Below are positions 35,213-44,278 of a DNA stretch of 45,847 nt, in pieces. Source of the stretch: Chara braunii (Eukaryota; Streptophyta; Charophyceae; Charales; Characeae); assembly GCA_003427395.1 (NCBI GenBank), contig BFEA01001243.1, forward strand, positions 5,475 to 51,321, given 5' to 3'. Every line of letters begins with the position of its first letter. Within the stretch, counting starts at the first letter, position 1. The notes below the pieces were generated by a model, which was not told the origin of the DNA, made no database searches, and was given only the letters and a program-made list of their open reading frames with translations. A program made the translations under genes and the position numbers.

Positions 35213-37738
35213 GACGACTCCGAAGCAGTTAATGGATGGCACCATGAACTCGCGGAGAAAGCCAAGCCTTTTATCCACCTCGCACCCCCCAGTGTACATG
35301 CACAGATCGCCATGCTCGCCCTCCCAGAACAGACACTGCAGAAGGTTCATAACGTCACCAACTCGCAGCCGCCGTACCTCATCGAGAACCTACTCTTCTC
35401 GGATTGGGCGCTGATTGCAGCCGAATGGGCAGCACTCAGAGGAGATGAAGACCCCATTATCCAAGCCTACGCCAAAGACATATCCGCGATCATAAAAAAA
35501 ACACCAATGCAGAATCGAGAAATGGAGAAGATTGTAGCCAAAACCGAGAAAGTCATCCTCGATCTTCATGGCTTCAGCTCTACGCACCTAAGTAACCCAG
35601 GTGAGGTCTCCACGGCTGAAAGTTCTGATGAACACAAGCTAAAGATGCTCGACCACCTCAATCCCACACAAGCCGAAAGGGAATGGTATCTGCAAAAGAT
35701 AGCGCAGAGACAGCAGCAGGCCTCCAAGCCTGTCACCTCTACGCCCACATCTCGCAAAGCCAATCACTTTAAAATGTCCTCCGATGCACCCTTTATCCCT
35801 ATACAGACCGCCAGGTGGATTGAAAGCATCAACAACAGCTATGACAACAAACTCTGGCTACTCGATTCCTTCAACCACACGGCTCCCATCTCCATACAAG
35901 CGTATGTTGCACTTGCCAACCTTTCTGAGGCAGACCTTGCGGAATGCAGGGATGATGCACAGAAAACCAACATCTGCAAATTGGCCATAGATGCCAACTT
36001 CCCCATCCTTGGACCTTTGGACACGTCCAAATGCTCCAAATGTCACCCCCTTCTTCACCAAAAAGCAATGCAGAAACCGACGACTGAACTTTATGAGTTC
36101 AAAAAGATGTGGAATTCAAGTAGGCCATACCTGAAGTGGCACTGCCCAACACACAGCGGAGTGATCACTTGGTTTGATCACATGCTGTGGTTCTATATCG
36201 CCAATCTGGACATATTCGAGGCAAATGTCCCCTCGGATATGATGAGAATGGTTGAATTGACAGACAAACTGCAAACCGAATGGAGGAAACCTATGAAACT
36301 ACAGGTCACCTTCCTGTACATACGCCGACACATGATGAATCTCACTCACCTACTGGTTGCAGACCCATGGGCCACCATGGAACAACTTTGCGACAGAGCC
36401 CCGTACAGGGACATGCCTCTAGCCAGGAAAATCCTGGCCACCCTCCTCCCTGCTACTAGCAAATCTCTGAGTACACCGACACCTTCCAAACGGAAGAATG
36501 CTCCCACCCCAGACATCATTCAACGAAACAAAAACAGGCAAACAACCATCTCATTCACCACACCGCCAGCAGCCCAACCACACACACCCGCAGCACCCTG
36601 CTTGCACGTTGCTCACCCTCACACGTCTGCAAGCCCTGCGCACCCTCACACATCTGGAAGCCTTGCTCACCAGCACATGTCTGCAAGCCCTGCGCACCTT
36701 CACACATCTGGAAGCCTTGCTCACCAGCACATGTCTGCAAGCCCTGCTCACCCTCACACGTCTGCAAGTCTGGCGCACCACCAACACCGCCAACCAACAC
36801 CTACTCGGCCACCACACACAACCCAGCATCCAACCAACACGTCTCGTCCGTTACAAGCTACACCACCCCAACAACCACCGCAAGCTTCCCTGCCAATCAA
36901 TGCACAAACCCACACACGCGAACGCCCAATCACAACACGCTCACGCAAACGCAACACAACCGCTGCACCTCCAAAAAGATCTCAGAAAGGCATATGGCAA
37001 AAACGCAAGGATAGACTCGCTGCAGCAAAGATGGCACAGCAACGCACCAGCCTCCAACAACCACCACCACCACTCCAACAACGAGACACTAACACACGAC
37101 AGACCAGTCAGCACAGCTGGCTCCCTCAGAACGACACCCAACAGCCACAACCTCCTACGCAGCCGCAGGAACGAAACCGCCAACCACCCGTACCATTGCA
37201 GGAAATTGTACCTGATAACACAAACTTCCACTGTTCGCCCAAGCCAAAAATGCCGCACAACAATGCATCACAACCAGCCACCATACAAGCACAACAATTC
37301 ATTCACGGCATCCTCACCGCCTGCATGCAGCAGCCTAACACTGCAACGCACCTTCCCCCCCCTATTCCACCTATTGCACCTGCCACCTCTCACAACACGC
37401 CCCAAACCCGAAGTTGGATGCCTACAATTCACCAACTCCTTTCCCAACATCAACAACAAGCACGACCGGCAGCCTCTCACACGCAAGGAACTGGACGTCA
37501 AAATTCGATCATCCTTGCGTCTGAGTCTCCGGACACACCACCCAGAATCCACAACGACATAAGCTTCCTACTTGAGCCCTACGACGTTGAGTGTTCACTG
37601 ATTGACCCAAACCTCGACGAAAGCTACTCCACGGACATAGTACACGAAACTCCTGCACCACAGGCTACAACCAAGCCCATCAAAAGAAGCCTCAACGAAG
37701 AATTCACCCACAACGGACTGAAGGTCACGGATCTATGA
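35207..37738 (+). CDS. ORF1 of the giant element: 843-residue protein, possible zinc-binding motif, low-complexity tail
   Basis: An uninterrupted frame. Residues 1-420 look globular and largely helical, with a possible zinc site CSKC (276-279) and CPTH (313-316). Residues 420-760 are Pro/Gln/Thr/His-rich and include about six 9-residue repeats of the H-x-H-(T/M)-S-(A/G)-S-(P/L)-A type (470-523). A basic stretch around 579-608 (SRKRN...KRSQKG...KRKDR) could be a nuclear localisation signal. The C-terminal 60 residues are acidic. I recognise no family. Its place upstream of an RT gene in the same repeat-bounded unit suggests an ORF1/Gag-like nucleic-acid-binding role, which is inference. If spliced, the exon starts at 35213 (DDSEAVNGW) and the ATG at 35207 is not used. 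The TGA is followed by 1.3 kb without a clear gene. Confidence 0.7.
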   Translation: MQDDSEAVNGWHHELAEKAKPFIHLAPPSVHAQIAMLALPEQTLQKVHNVTNSQPPYLIENLLFSDWALIAAEWAALRGDEDPIIQAYAKDISAIIKKTPMQNREMEKIVAKTEKVILDLHGFSSTHLSNPGEVSTAESSDEHKLKMLDHLNPTQAEREWYLQKIAQRQQQASKPVTSTPTSRKANHFKMSSDAPFIPIQTARWIESINNSYDNKLWLLDSFNHTAPISIQAYVALANLSEADLAECRDDAQKTNICKLAIDANFPILGPLDTSKCSKCHPLLHQKAMQKPTTELYEFKKMWNSSRPYLKWHCPTHSGVITWFDHMLWFYIANLDIFEANVPSDMMRMVELTDKLQTEWRKPMKLQVTFLYIRRHMMNLTHLLVADPWATMEQLCDRAPYRDMPLARKILATLLPATSKSLSTPTPSKRKNAPTPDIIQRNKNRQTTISFTTPPAAQPHTPAAPCLHVAHPHTSASPAHPHTSGSLAHQHMSASPAHLHTSGSLAHQHMSASPAHPHTSASLAHHQHRQPTPTRPPHTTQHPTNTSRPLQATPPQQPPQASLPINAQTHTRERPITTRSRKRNTTAAPPKRSQKGIWQKRKDRLAAAKMAQQRTSLQQPPPPLQQRDTNTRQTSQHSWLPQNDTQQPQPPTQPQERNRQPPVPLQEIVPDNTNFHCSPKPKMPHNNASQPATIQAQQFIHGILTACMQQPNTATHLPPPIPPIAPATSHNTPQTRSWMPTIHQLLSQHQQQARPAASHTQGTGRQNSIILASESPDTPPRIHNDISFLLEPYDVECSLIDPNLDESYSTDIVHETPAPQATTKPIKRSLNEEFTHNGLKVTDL
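36610..36775 (+). repeat. In-frame 27-bp minisatellite within ORF1
   Basis: About six 27-bp units encode the alternating HPHTSASPA / HQHMSASPA / HLHTSGSLA nonapeptides. Being in multiples of three, unit gain or loss keeps the frame, so this stretch is expected to vary in length. Confidence 0.85.
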
Positions 37739-39033
37739 CCGATCTGGAATCAAGACTTCATTGGCCCCTGCTACATACGTAGCGGCCGTACAGAAACCGC
37801 CCTGCCCGCCTCCTGACGATCAATAAGTGGCACTCTCCACATCAACAAACACACGAAGCATGAAGATTGGTACAAGCCGGCGACTCCAGCAGCCTGACAT
37901 ACTGCGATGGTGCTCCTCTGACGACGACGACTACTTGACTGAGATGATATTTTGATTCTCATCCAGAAGATCTACTACCAACACTATGGCTCCATCAAGG
38001 GATTGTTTGCCCAAGGGACTCGGTCACATTGACCTCGCTTGACAGATAGTACGAATATTGAACACCATTGCTGGCCCTATGTAGGTAGTTAGTAGATGGG
38101 TTTCCGATATCTCATAACCATTGAGGTTCCTGAATTTTGGATAAGACAAGAGGTTACAAGGCTTTGTACTCTCCTGCGCATTCTCAAAATTCTCCCCTTT
38201 GCTCTTTCCTCAACCCCTTCTCCTTCCCCTCTGTCCCTCCCTCCCTGTCCCCTCCAGCTCCATCTCAACCATCTGCTCTCCCCTCCTCACCCCTTATGAC
38301 TCACTTACCACAACTGACCCTGTGCTTGCAACTGCCCCTACCCGCCTCCCCTCTTATTCCACCCATTCTAATGTCACCCCCATCCCTACACTTCCCAGCA
38401 ACTTGTATCAAGAACAGTGAAAGACTCCTGAAAAAACCCCTCTGTTCCTTCCCTGCCACGCCCTAGGTATAGGTGTGTTCCTACGACCGTGTGTATCTGT
38501 GCATACGTGAAGATCTGTGTAACTGTGTATGTGTCTGTGTGCGTATGTATATGTGTGTGTGCCTGAGAGTGGTGTGTATAACTGTAGGTGTGTACCTACA
38601 TGCGTCAAAATCCAGATCGACACCCATGTCAAGTCATCCACATTCCTATGTACTGATCTACCCCCCCTCCCCCAATCCTAATTCAGCAGAAAATAGCAAC
38701 TTACCATTCCCCAAAATCCGAGAGTACGCCCCTATTGTCCCTAATATGAAAAAAATACCCCAGCCCCGCCCCTAACTCCACCAATGCCACCACTACAGGC
38801 ACCACTACACAGTTCTCTGATGTAGCCTGCGAATATAAGAATTGCCCCCTATATATACACAAACACACATCCCTGCCCACAGCTAAAGAATGCAGTCGCA
38901 CATAACCCCAACCGTTAAATAACAGATACGGCAGCCCCTTCCCCAACTATATAAAAATCACCCTAACGTCACAAATCAGTCTCTGAATATCCAAGTCGCC
39001 CACTAACAAATTCCCCTCCATCTTGAATTGCAG
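37739..39033 (+). other. Spacer or intron between ORF1 and the RT gene
   Basis: No convincing gene. A pyrimidine-rich block (38190-38460) is followed by degenerate GT-rich sequence (38465-38600). It ends in a candidate acceptor: CACTAAC at 39001-39007, pyrimidines, then TTGAATTGCAG at 39033. This acceptor resembles the one before ORF1 (TTGATTTATGCAG). Confidence 0.45.
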
Positions 39034-39081
39034 GAACCCTTCCGAAGGCTTCAACAGCTACCACATGGGAGACTAGGATGA

Positions 39082-40179
39082 CGTAACACCAAGGAACAAC
39101 CCAGACACATAATTCACCTCCATTACAGAAACCGGCTATGCGAACGGGTTAAACCCAGAACCCTATTCGAATCCATCATAACAAAATTCATCCCACAAGC
39201 AAAACATTCACTAGATTCTTTCACCTTTGGCTGGATATACGACAATCACATTGCACAACTGCTATATAAACCATCGCAAGTCTTTCAAAAATTCGATCTT
39301 GAAGACTGGGCTAACCAACAGACAGGGCAATGTTACTGTCAACAACCCCGATTTAACCCCTACCTCTCCCAGTTAGCAGACAGACTGCTCCCAAAACACA
39401 TGGAACCACCTGTCGTCACATTAGACATGAACATCTTCACTAACCCCCACCTCAAAGTCATGATTGACGCAGGACTCAACCACATACCCTTGACAAAGAA
39501 CAACCCACAAAATGTACTACTTGAATGTACTAAAGCATGGGAAAAGGTAGCCAACATCCTCCAAACAGAAAACACGATTCAATCAGAACAAATAGACTAC
39601 GCAACACAAGAATTACACAGAATACTCACAAACACACTACGAAGATACCCTAAAAATAATGCAACAAACCTCCACAACCATGCAATTAAGAAACAAATAG
39701 ACTGTATTACCTCTAACTTCTATATATCGGGCATAGACAAAGCACCCAACACACCTAGCCTCTGCTGTATCAACATACTCAGGTTCCTTGCACTTCAACG
39801 ACTCGCAGACACTGATTTCATTCCAATTTCGGTTAGTAAGAACAATCTACTACACAACCTATCGGCAAAACTTGCTACACACTTCCCGCTCATACCCATC
39901 GACGAACCTACCATACCATACTTATTTGCTACCGACAAAAAACACAAAAAAAACTTCCGTTGGCTCAATAATGCAGCAAACGTTGTGTTTTTCCCAGTCG
40001 CCGATGCTTGCTCTGTGATTCTCCATACACTCAAACACGAAGTTCAAGAACATTGTGGCCACCTCTCCGAACAAACCCACCTCAATACGGAAGTTAAGGT
40101 TCCATTCTGGTGGATAATTGACTCCACAACTGACTACATTTACAATATCCCCAACCAAATCCACAATGTATTTTGCTGA
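39082..40179 (+). CDS. RT-family protein, N-terminal segment (broken from its core)
   Basis: The frame is open from just after TGA 39079-39081 to TGA 40177-40179. It has no ATG until 39400, so it probably begins in an upstream exon (acceptor 39033, same frame, but reading through that TGA). Diagnostic stretches are VVTLDMNIFTNPHLK (39412 on), ISGIDKAPNTPSLCCINIL, FRWLNNAANVV and a C-terminal VPFWWIIDSTTDYIYNIP. This order (a VxTxDxN motif, DKAPN, then motif A) matches the N-terminal half of a reverse-transcriptase-like family widespread in eukaryotic repeats and usually annotated only as RT domain proteins. The homology carries on in the next frame from 40166, so one extra base (or two missing) breaks the gene near 40140-40166. 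A programmed +1 shift is a less likely alternative. Confidence 0.65.
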   Translation, partial: RNTKEQPRHIIHLHYRNRLCERVKPRTLFESIITKFIPQAKHSLDSFTFGWIYDNHIAQLLYKPSQVFQKFDLEDWANQQTGQCYCQQPRFNPYLSQLADRLLPKHMEPPVVTLDMNIFTNPHLKVMIDAGLNHIPLTKNNPQNVLLECTKAWEKVANILQTENTIQSEQIDYATQELHRILTNTLRRYPKNNATNLHNHAIKKQIDCITSNFYISGIDKAPNTPSLCCINILRFLALQRLADTDFIPISVSKNNLLHNLSAKLATHFPLIPIDEPTIPYLFATDKKHKKNFRWLNNAANVVFFPVADACSVILHTLKHEVQEHCGHLSEQTHLNTEVKVPFWWIIDSTTDYIYNIPNQIHNVFC

Positions 40180-41155
40180 TGATATCTCACGATGTTACGA
40201 AACTATCCCAAGAGACCAATCACCTGAAAGTCTACCCAACGCAATCAATTTCTTCCTCCGGATTGCCTTTGCCAATGCAAGGAAAACATATGGCAGACAA
40301 GCCACACTACACCTTATTTCCAAAACTAACAAAGACCCCCCCACCTTTGATTGCTATTGGACTTCACATCCTGACCCTACCAGGCAGTCCCTGACTATCA
40401 CTGACATCTTGCACATGAACAATTGGCCGATCAACAATGCATACACATCCCTTGGCAACCACATTTGGAAACAAATCCTGGGCATACCCATGGGTGTGAG
40501 CTGTTCCCCCATCTGGTGTAATATATATTTCTTCATGTTTGAATACAAATTCACGAAAAAACTCACACACAACAAAAACAAACATCTCCTACCACTCCTC
40601 ACACACACATTCAGATACTTTGCTGACCTACACACAATCAATAACCCCAGAATTCTTGACTTTCTCAACCCACAGAACACAAGTCCTAGAAGCATCTACT
40701 TTCTCTACCCCCTCAAATACGTAACAATAAACGATCAAACCACATACACCCCCAATGCGGATCTAAGACCAATCGGCACAGAATGCAATTTCCTGAACGT
40801 TACTGTTAAAATATCCAACAGTCAAGAAGGGTTATTCTCTACCCATGAACACGATAAGAGGGACACGCTGAATTTTAAAATCATACGGCTACTCAAATAT
40901 AACTCCAACCGTCCCATTAATCAGTCATTGAAGACACTTATCCCACAAATGTTCACGATAATTACAATAGAAAATAACAGTGCCAATGCAGCAACACAAA
41001 TCCTCAAATTCATAAATATTATGAGAGACAACGGCTTCCCCAAACATAATTGCTTCCAAATATCATACAATACACTGGCTAATTACTACAGATTCCAGCC
41101 ATTCCGATGTTCACCATGCGAGACACTTGCAATTTTAAATGAACTTTCTCACTAA
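40166..41155 (+). CDS. Reverse-transcriptase core, YxDD box changed to YFAD
   Basis: From the ATG at 40166 the frame gives MYFADDISRCYETIP (motif A), then ILGIPMGVSCSPIWCNIYFF (motif B), FRYFADLHTINNP (motif C), ECNFLNVTVKI, HDKRDTLNFKII and a short C-terminal domain, ending TAA 41153-41155. All the order and spacing fits a complete palm, so the call as an RT relative is firm. Motif C normally reads Y-x-D-D. Here codon 40622-40624 is GCT (Ala) where the first Asp, a metal ligand in known RTs, is expected. The enzyme as written should be inactive unless the base calls are wrong. It lies about 130 bases before the right direct repeat. No endonuclease domain is attached. Motif A resembles Penelope-like and related RTs more than LINE RTs, but the exact clade needs a tree. 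Confidence 0.8.
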   Translation: MYFADDISRCYETIPRDQSPESLPNAINFFLRIAFANARKTYGRQATLHLISKTNKDPPTFDCYWTSHPDPTRQSLTITDILHMNNWPINNAYTSLGNHIWKQILGIPMGVSCSPIWCNIYFFMFEYKFTKKLTHNKNKHLLPLLTHTFRYFADLHTINNPRILDFLNPQNTSPRSIYFLYPLKYVTINDQTTYTPNADLRPIGTECNFLNVTVKISNSQEGLFSTHEHDKRDTLNFKIIRLLKYNSNRPINQSLKTLIPQMFTIITIENNSANAATQILKFINIMRDNGFPKHNCFQISYNTLANYYRFQPFRCSPCETLAILNELSH

Positions 41156-41283
41156 AAGCCATGTGTGTGTGGCTAGTGCAAACTCACTAGCTGGATCGGA
41201 TGGGGGACCCATAACCCGTGAGGGGGACGGGTCCGCCATCCGTTCCTGATCCCCCTCATGTCCCCCATCACGAGGGAACGAGG

Positions 41284-41288
<5 letters not shown>

Positions 41289-41358
<70 letters not shown>
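41289..41358 (+). repeat. (CA)n before the right direct repeat
   Basis: About 35 perfect AC units ending at AGCCAACC, the same junction as in the left copy, while the DNA before the tract differs between copies. Confidence 0.95.
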
Positions 41359-41360
<2 letters not shown>

Positions 41361-43080
41361 CCAACCTCCTTTAAGCAAAACAACAAACCCATACATTCCT
41401 AGGATAGCTAACCGATCTCTACCAGACCCTTAAAAAACCAGCAAGTACCTTGGTAACTAACCCCCCCATAATACCATGGATGAATGCACATACAAATAAA
41501 TCTACCATATAAAATAGGAGATGGCTCGGCAATACAGGAAACAAAATAAAAGAGCACCAAAGAACCCTTTGCACTAATCTACACAAGAATGCACCACCCA
41601 GAAATATGGCCAAAAAACAACCCGTAATGCTAAAAAAACACCCCCCCCCAAAAAAATAAAAATGAGCCCCCCTAAATTAAAAAAAAAAAAAAACAACGAA
41701 ACTTGACTCCCCCCAAAAAAAACGACAAATTCTTGAAACGACACTAACATTCCCGCCACTATCGACAACATGCAACACATCACTCCTCTCCCTCGAAATA
41801 TGCGCCACTGACTCCACTACCATACACCATCCTGCACATACCCAAACACACATCTCACATTCCACAACCGGTCAATATACAAAAAACATGCACATTGCCC
41901 GCTCGATCGGGACTCCCGCCATCTCCCTGCACGACGTCATGCGTTTTTTTTGCCACCGACTCCACTACCATACACCATGCTGCACACGCCCAAACTCACA
42001 CCTCACACGCCACAACCGGACATTTTGAGGAAACGTGCACATTGCTCACTCGATCGGAACTCCCGCCATCTCCTTTCACGACTAACACTGATGCTTACAC
42101 ACTGACACACAACCCCAGACCCTGAGTACCAGTACTCCCCGTCAAACAGCGCACACATCCCAGGTACTATCCCCCAAATCACCCGCAGACACTCAAGATT
42201 CCCCTCGCCTCACCCTCCCTCACCATACCTGATCACACACACATATCCAAGCCCCCTCTATTCACGCCCTGACTCCCCCTCGCTTCTATCCCAACCCTCT
42301 GCTTGCTCGCCGCCCACTACCCTCACCACAATGAACACTTCCCCAACTTTCTTTAAAGTCGGCCAATGGGTATCTCCACTCCCCAGCACGGAGACCCCCA
42401 CTGTTGGCGACAGCTGCAGTCCCTNTGTTTTCCCTTCATGTCTCTCTCCCCTCTTCTTTCCTACTCCCTCAGACTCGGTGCTGAGAGTGGATTGCTACCA
42501 CCCTCCATAGCCACCTGAGAAAGGAGGGTCCTATAGTCTCACCTTCTCACCGTGCTCCACGACAATGGATCGNCNGATATCCAGTGNGATTGTGCTCGNN
42601 AGAACGTTGCTGAATAGCCGTTTTCTNCGACCACAGTGGGTGCANTCCTACGAGTGCGTGGACAGAGATGGCTGCCATGGATGAGTGTCTCGCNGAGGTG
42701 GAAGCCAACGAGCACATGGTAAGTGCTTCCTACTTACCGCATTGCTCTCATCCTGCCACTACACCCCATCACTGTGATTTTGGGAGCCAGAGGATCACCA
42801 CCCTCTGATGAGCCGTGATTGGTGCTAACGGCGAAAAGCGCTTTAGGGGATGCACCACCCCTACTCCACTAGCCAGTACTGCTAGTGTTTGATGGCATAG
42901 ACCATCATGCTCCCTTTCTCCCCTTGTCCCTCCCCTCCTTTCCCAGTCGGTTGCTGCTCTGAGCTGGTGGACTACGGCACTATGTCGTTGAGGTAAGAAT
43001 CCTAACCCATAACTATGATCAAAGTATGCCGTGTTTATGGAGATTCCCGTGTTCGGGTTGCTATGGTTGCGTATGCATTT

Positions 43081-43090
<10 letters not shown>
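41359..43090 (+). repeat. Right terminal direct repeat
   Basis: Near-identical to 26101-27830, including the internal 149-bp tandem, the leader exon (42668-42718, donor GTAAGT at 42719) and the second candidate exon (42964-42992). It runs straight into (CA)n, whereas the left copy leaves the CA run after a few units. Several Ns of the left copy are resolved here. The Ns at 42425, 42573, 42575, 42587, 42599-42600, 42627, 42645 and 42694 are shared. Confidence 0.9.
42668..42718 (+). CDS. Candidate leader exon in the right repeat
   Basis: Same 17 codons and GTAAGT donor as at 27406-27456. Downstream here is non-element DNA, so if transcribed this copy would drive read-out into the flank. It supports only what the left copy supports. 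Confidence 0.3.
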
Positions 43091-43126
<36 letters not shown>

Positions 43127-43148
43127 CACACACAAACACACACACACG

Positions 43149-43181
<33 letters not shown>
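43084..43181 (+). repeat. (CA)n at right boundary
   Basis: CA repeats with CG and AAC interruptions. After it the A/C-rich bias of the giant element stops abruptly. Confidence 0.9.
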
Positions 43182-44068
43182 TCCTGCTGCTGCCCACTAT
43201 GCGCCCCCCCCGGACCGGAATGGCCGAAATGGCCCTGGTACCAGCCACAGGAGGACGCATTTGGCAGCCCCCCCCTTTCTTTTTTTCGTCTTTTTTTTTT
43301 TGTGCTCGGCCGAGTGTCCGAACATGTTTGGATGCTTGGTGGGGGACCGACATTCCGTGTATTACACAGGAATTCTATACCAACATTGGAATTAAATTTA
43401 AATTTGAATATTAAAAAAAAAATAAAAAATTATCATGGACTGCAAGGGGTCTGCTAAGCAGGCAGGCCCCTTTTCTTGTTTTTCTTTGGCCCGGCTCGTC
43501 AATTGGTCCCGGGCCATTGGGAAAAAAAAAAGAAGAAAAAAAAAAAGAAGAAAAAAAAAAAGAAGAAAAAAACAGTGTCGGACTCGTTGGGAAAACGGCC
43601 TTTATGAAACGGCCTTTTCTGAGGGCAAGTTTTGCCATCGATGGCAAGTGTCAATTAGTTCAAGGCTTTCAGCAGGCCCTGATTGTCCAAAACCAAGGTC
43701 ACCATGGCTCATCCAGGAGCAGAGCACCTTTTGGCAGTTTCTCAAGAATAGTACATTCCTCAAGTAGCCTGCAGTGGCTGCTTTATGTGCCTGCCCCATG
43801 CAAACAGCCAAGTCCATGATCTCCAACTGGGCCCACATGTTTGGGATAAAAAATAGGACACAGCAACAGGGACCTGGAAACATCCTGTATGTCCCAACGT
43901 AATGATATGCAGATGAGAGAATGTGTCTGAACAGCAATTTCGGGGAAATGGACTTTTTTTTTTGTTTTTTTTCTTGAAAGAAACTGAAACCGGGTAATTT
44001 GGCCTGAAACCGGGTAATTTGGCCTGAATCCGCCCGGCAAGCTGGGGCAAAATTTTAACAAAATACCC
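43182..44068. other. No gene; small tandem repeats
   Basis: A 15-bp purine repeat (AAGAAG plus A-run, three units) lies at about 43530-43570. A 20-bp direct repeat, TGAAACCGGGTAATTTGGCC, occurs twice at about 43985-44024. The longest frames are Lys/Arg-rich products of the purine repeat and are not supported as genes. Confidence 0.5.
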
Positions 44069-44140
44069 AAGAGCCTAGCTCAGCGGGTACACCCATGAAC
44101 TGTCGAGAATACAGACCCGTGTTCGAATCCAGATGACTGA
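44069..44140 (+). ncRNA. tRNA-derived relic or SINE head
   Basis: The A box TAGCTCAGCGGG (44076-44087) and B box GTTCGAATCC (44121-44130) are near-consensus and correctly spaced (33 bases). The intervening anticodon arm lacks the usual T33 and the T and acceptor stems do not pair, so this is not a functional tRNA. It may be the 5' end of a SINE whose body was later hit by the adjacent MITE. The 3' end is not defined. Confidence 0.55.
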
Positions 44141-44174
44141 ACTTGATTGATGAGTAAAAGTTGTGGAACCACTA

Positions 44175-44278
44175 CAGTCTTCCCCCAATACAACGTACGG
44201 TCATTATAGCTGAATTTAGACGGAAAGGTGGACCAAATTCGGCTATAATGAACGTGCATTGTATTCGGGGAAAGACTG
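44175..44278. mobile_element. Tc1/mariner (pogo)-type MITE, 104 bp
   Basis: Almost the whole element is a pair of about 43-bp inverted repeats (CAGTCTTCCCCCAATACAA at the left, complementary at the right) with a 17-base loop. It starts CAGTC, ends GACTG and is flanked by TA at 44173-44174 and 44279-44280. CAGT termini and TA target duplication are typical of Tc1/mariner-pogo elements. The ATTATAGC(T/C)GAATTT inner arm is also common in that group. It is non-autonomous. Confidence 0.8.

Larger units (their letters stand above)
26027..43181 (+). mobile_element. Candidate giant retroelement with 1.73-kb terminal direct repeats
   Basis: Two long direct repeats (26101-27830 and 41359-43090) flank about 13.5 kb. 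The whole block has a plus strand rich in A and C and poor in G, unlike its flanks. (CA)n tracts lie immediately before both repeats and after the right one. The interior carries an 843-codon frame and, ending about 130 bases before the right-hand (CA)n, a reverse-transcriptase-family gene, both on the plus strand. The layout (repeat, leader exon, ORF1, RT, repeat) fits an LTR-type or pseudo-LTR (Penelope-like) retroelement. No integrase, GIY-YIG endonuclease, protease or RNase H was recognised. Alternatives are a segmental duplication flanking two host genes, or an assembly duplication, since the repeat copies share N positions. Confidence 0.5.

Noticed and set aside
36590-36770. Bacterial or viral origin for the 26-43 kb block
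   Set aside because: Splice-like signals, microsatellites and the eukaryotic-type RT argue for a eukaryotic element; no viral structural gene was seen.
36498-37562. 354-codon frame overlapping ORF1
   Set aside because: Shadow frame of ORF1 in A/C-rich DNA; composition is Pro/His/Thr noise and the ORF1 frame is longer and globular at its start.
43435-43767. Lys/Arg-rich 110-codon frame
   Set aside because: Basic stretch comes from a 15-bp purine tandem repeat; the rest has no motif.
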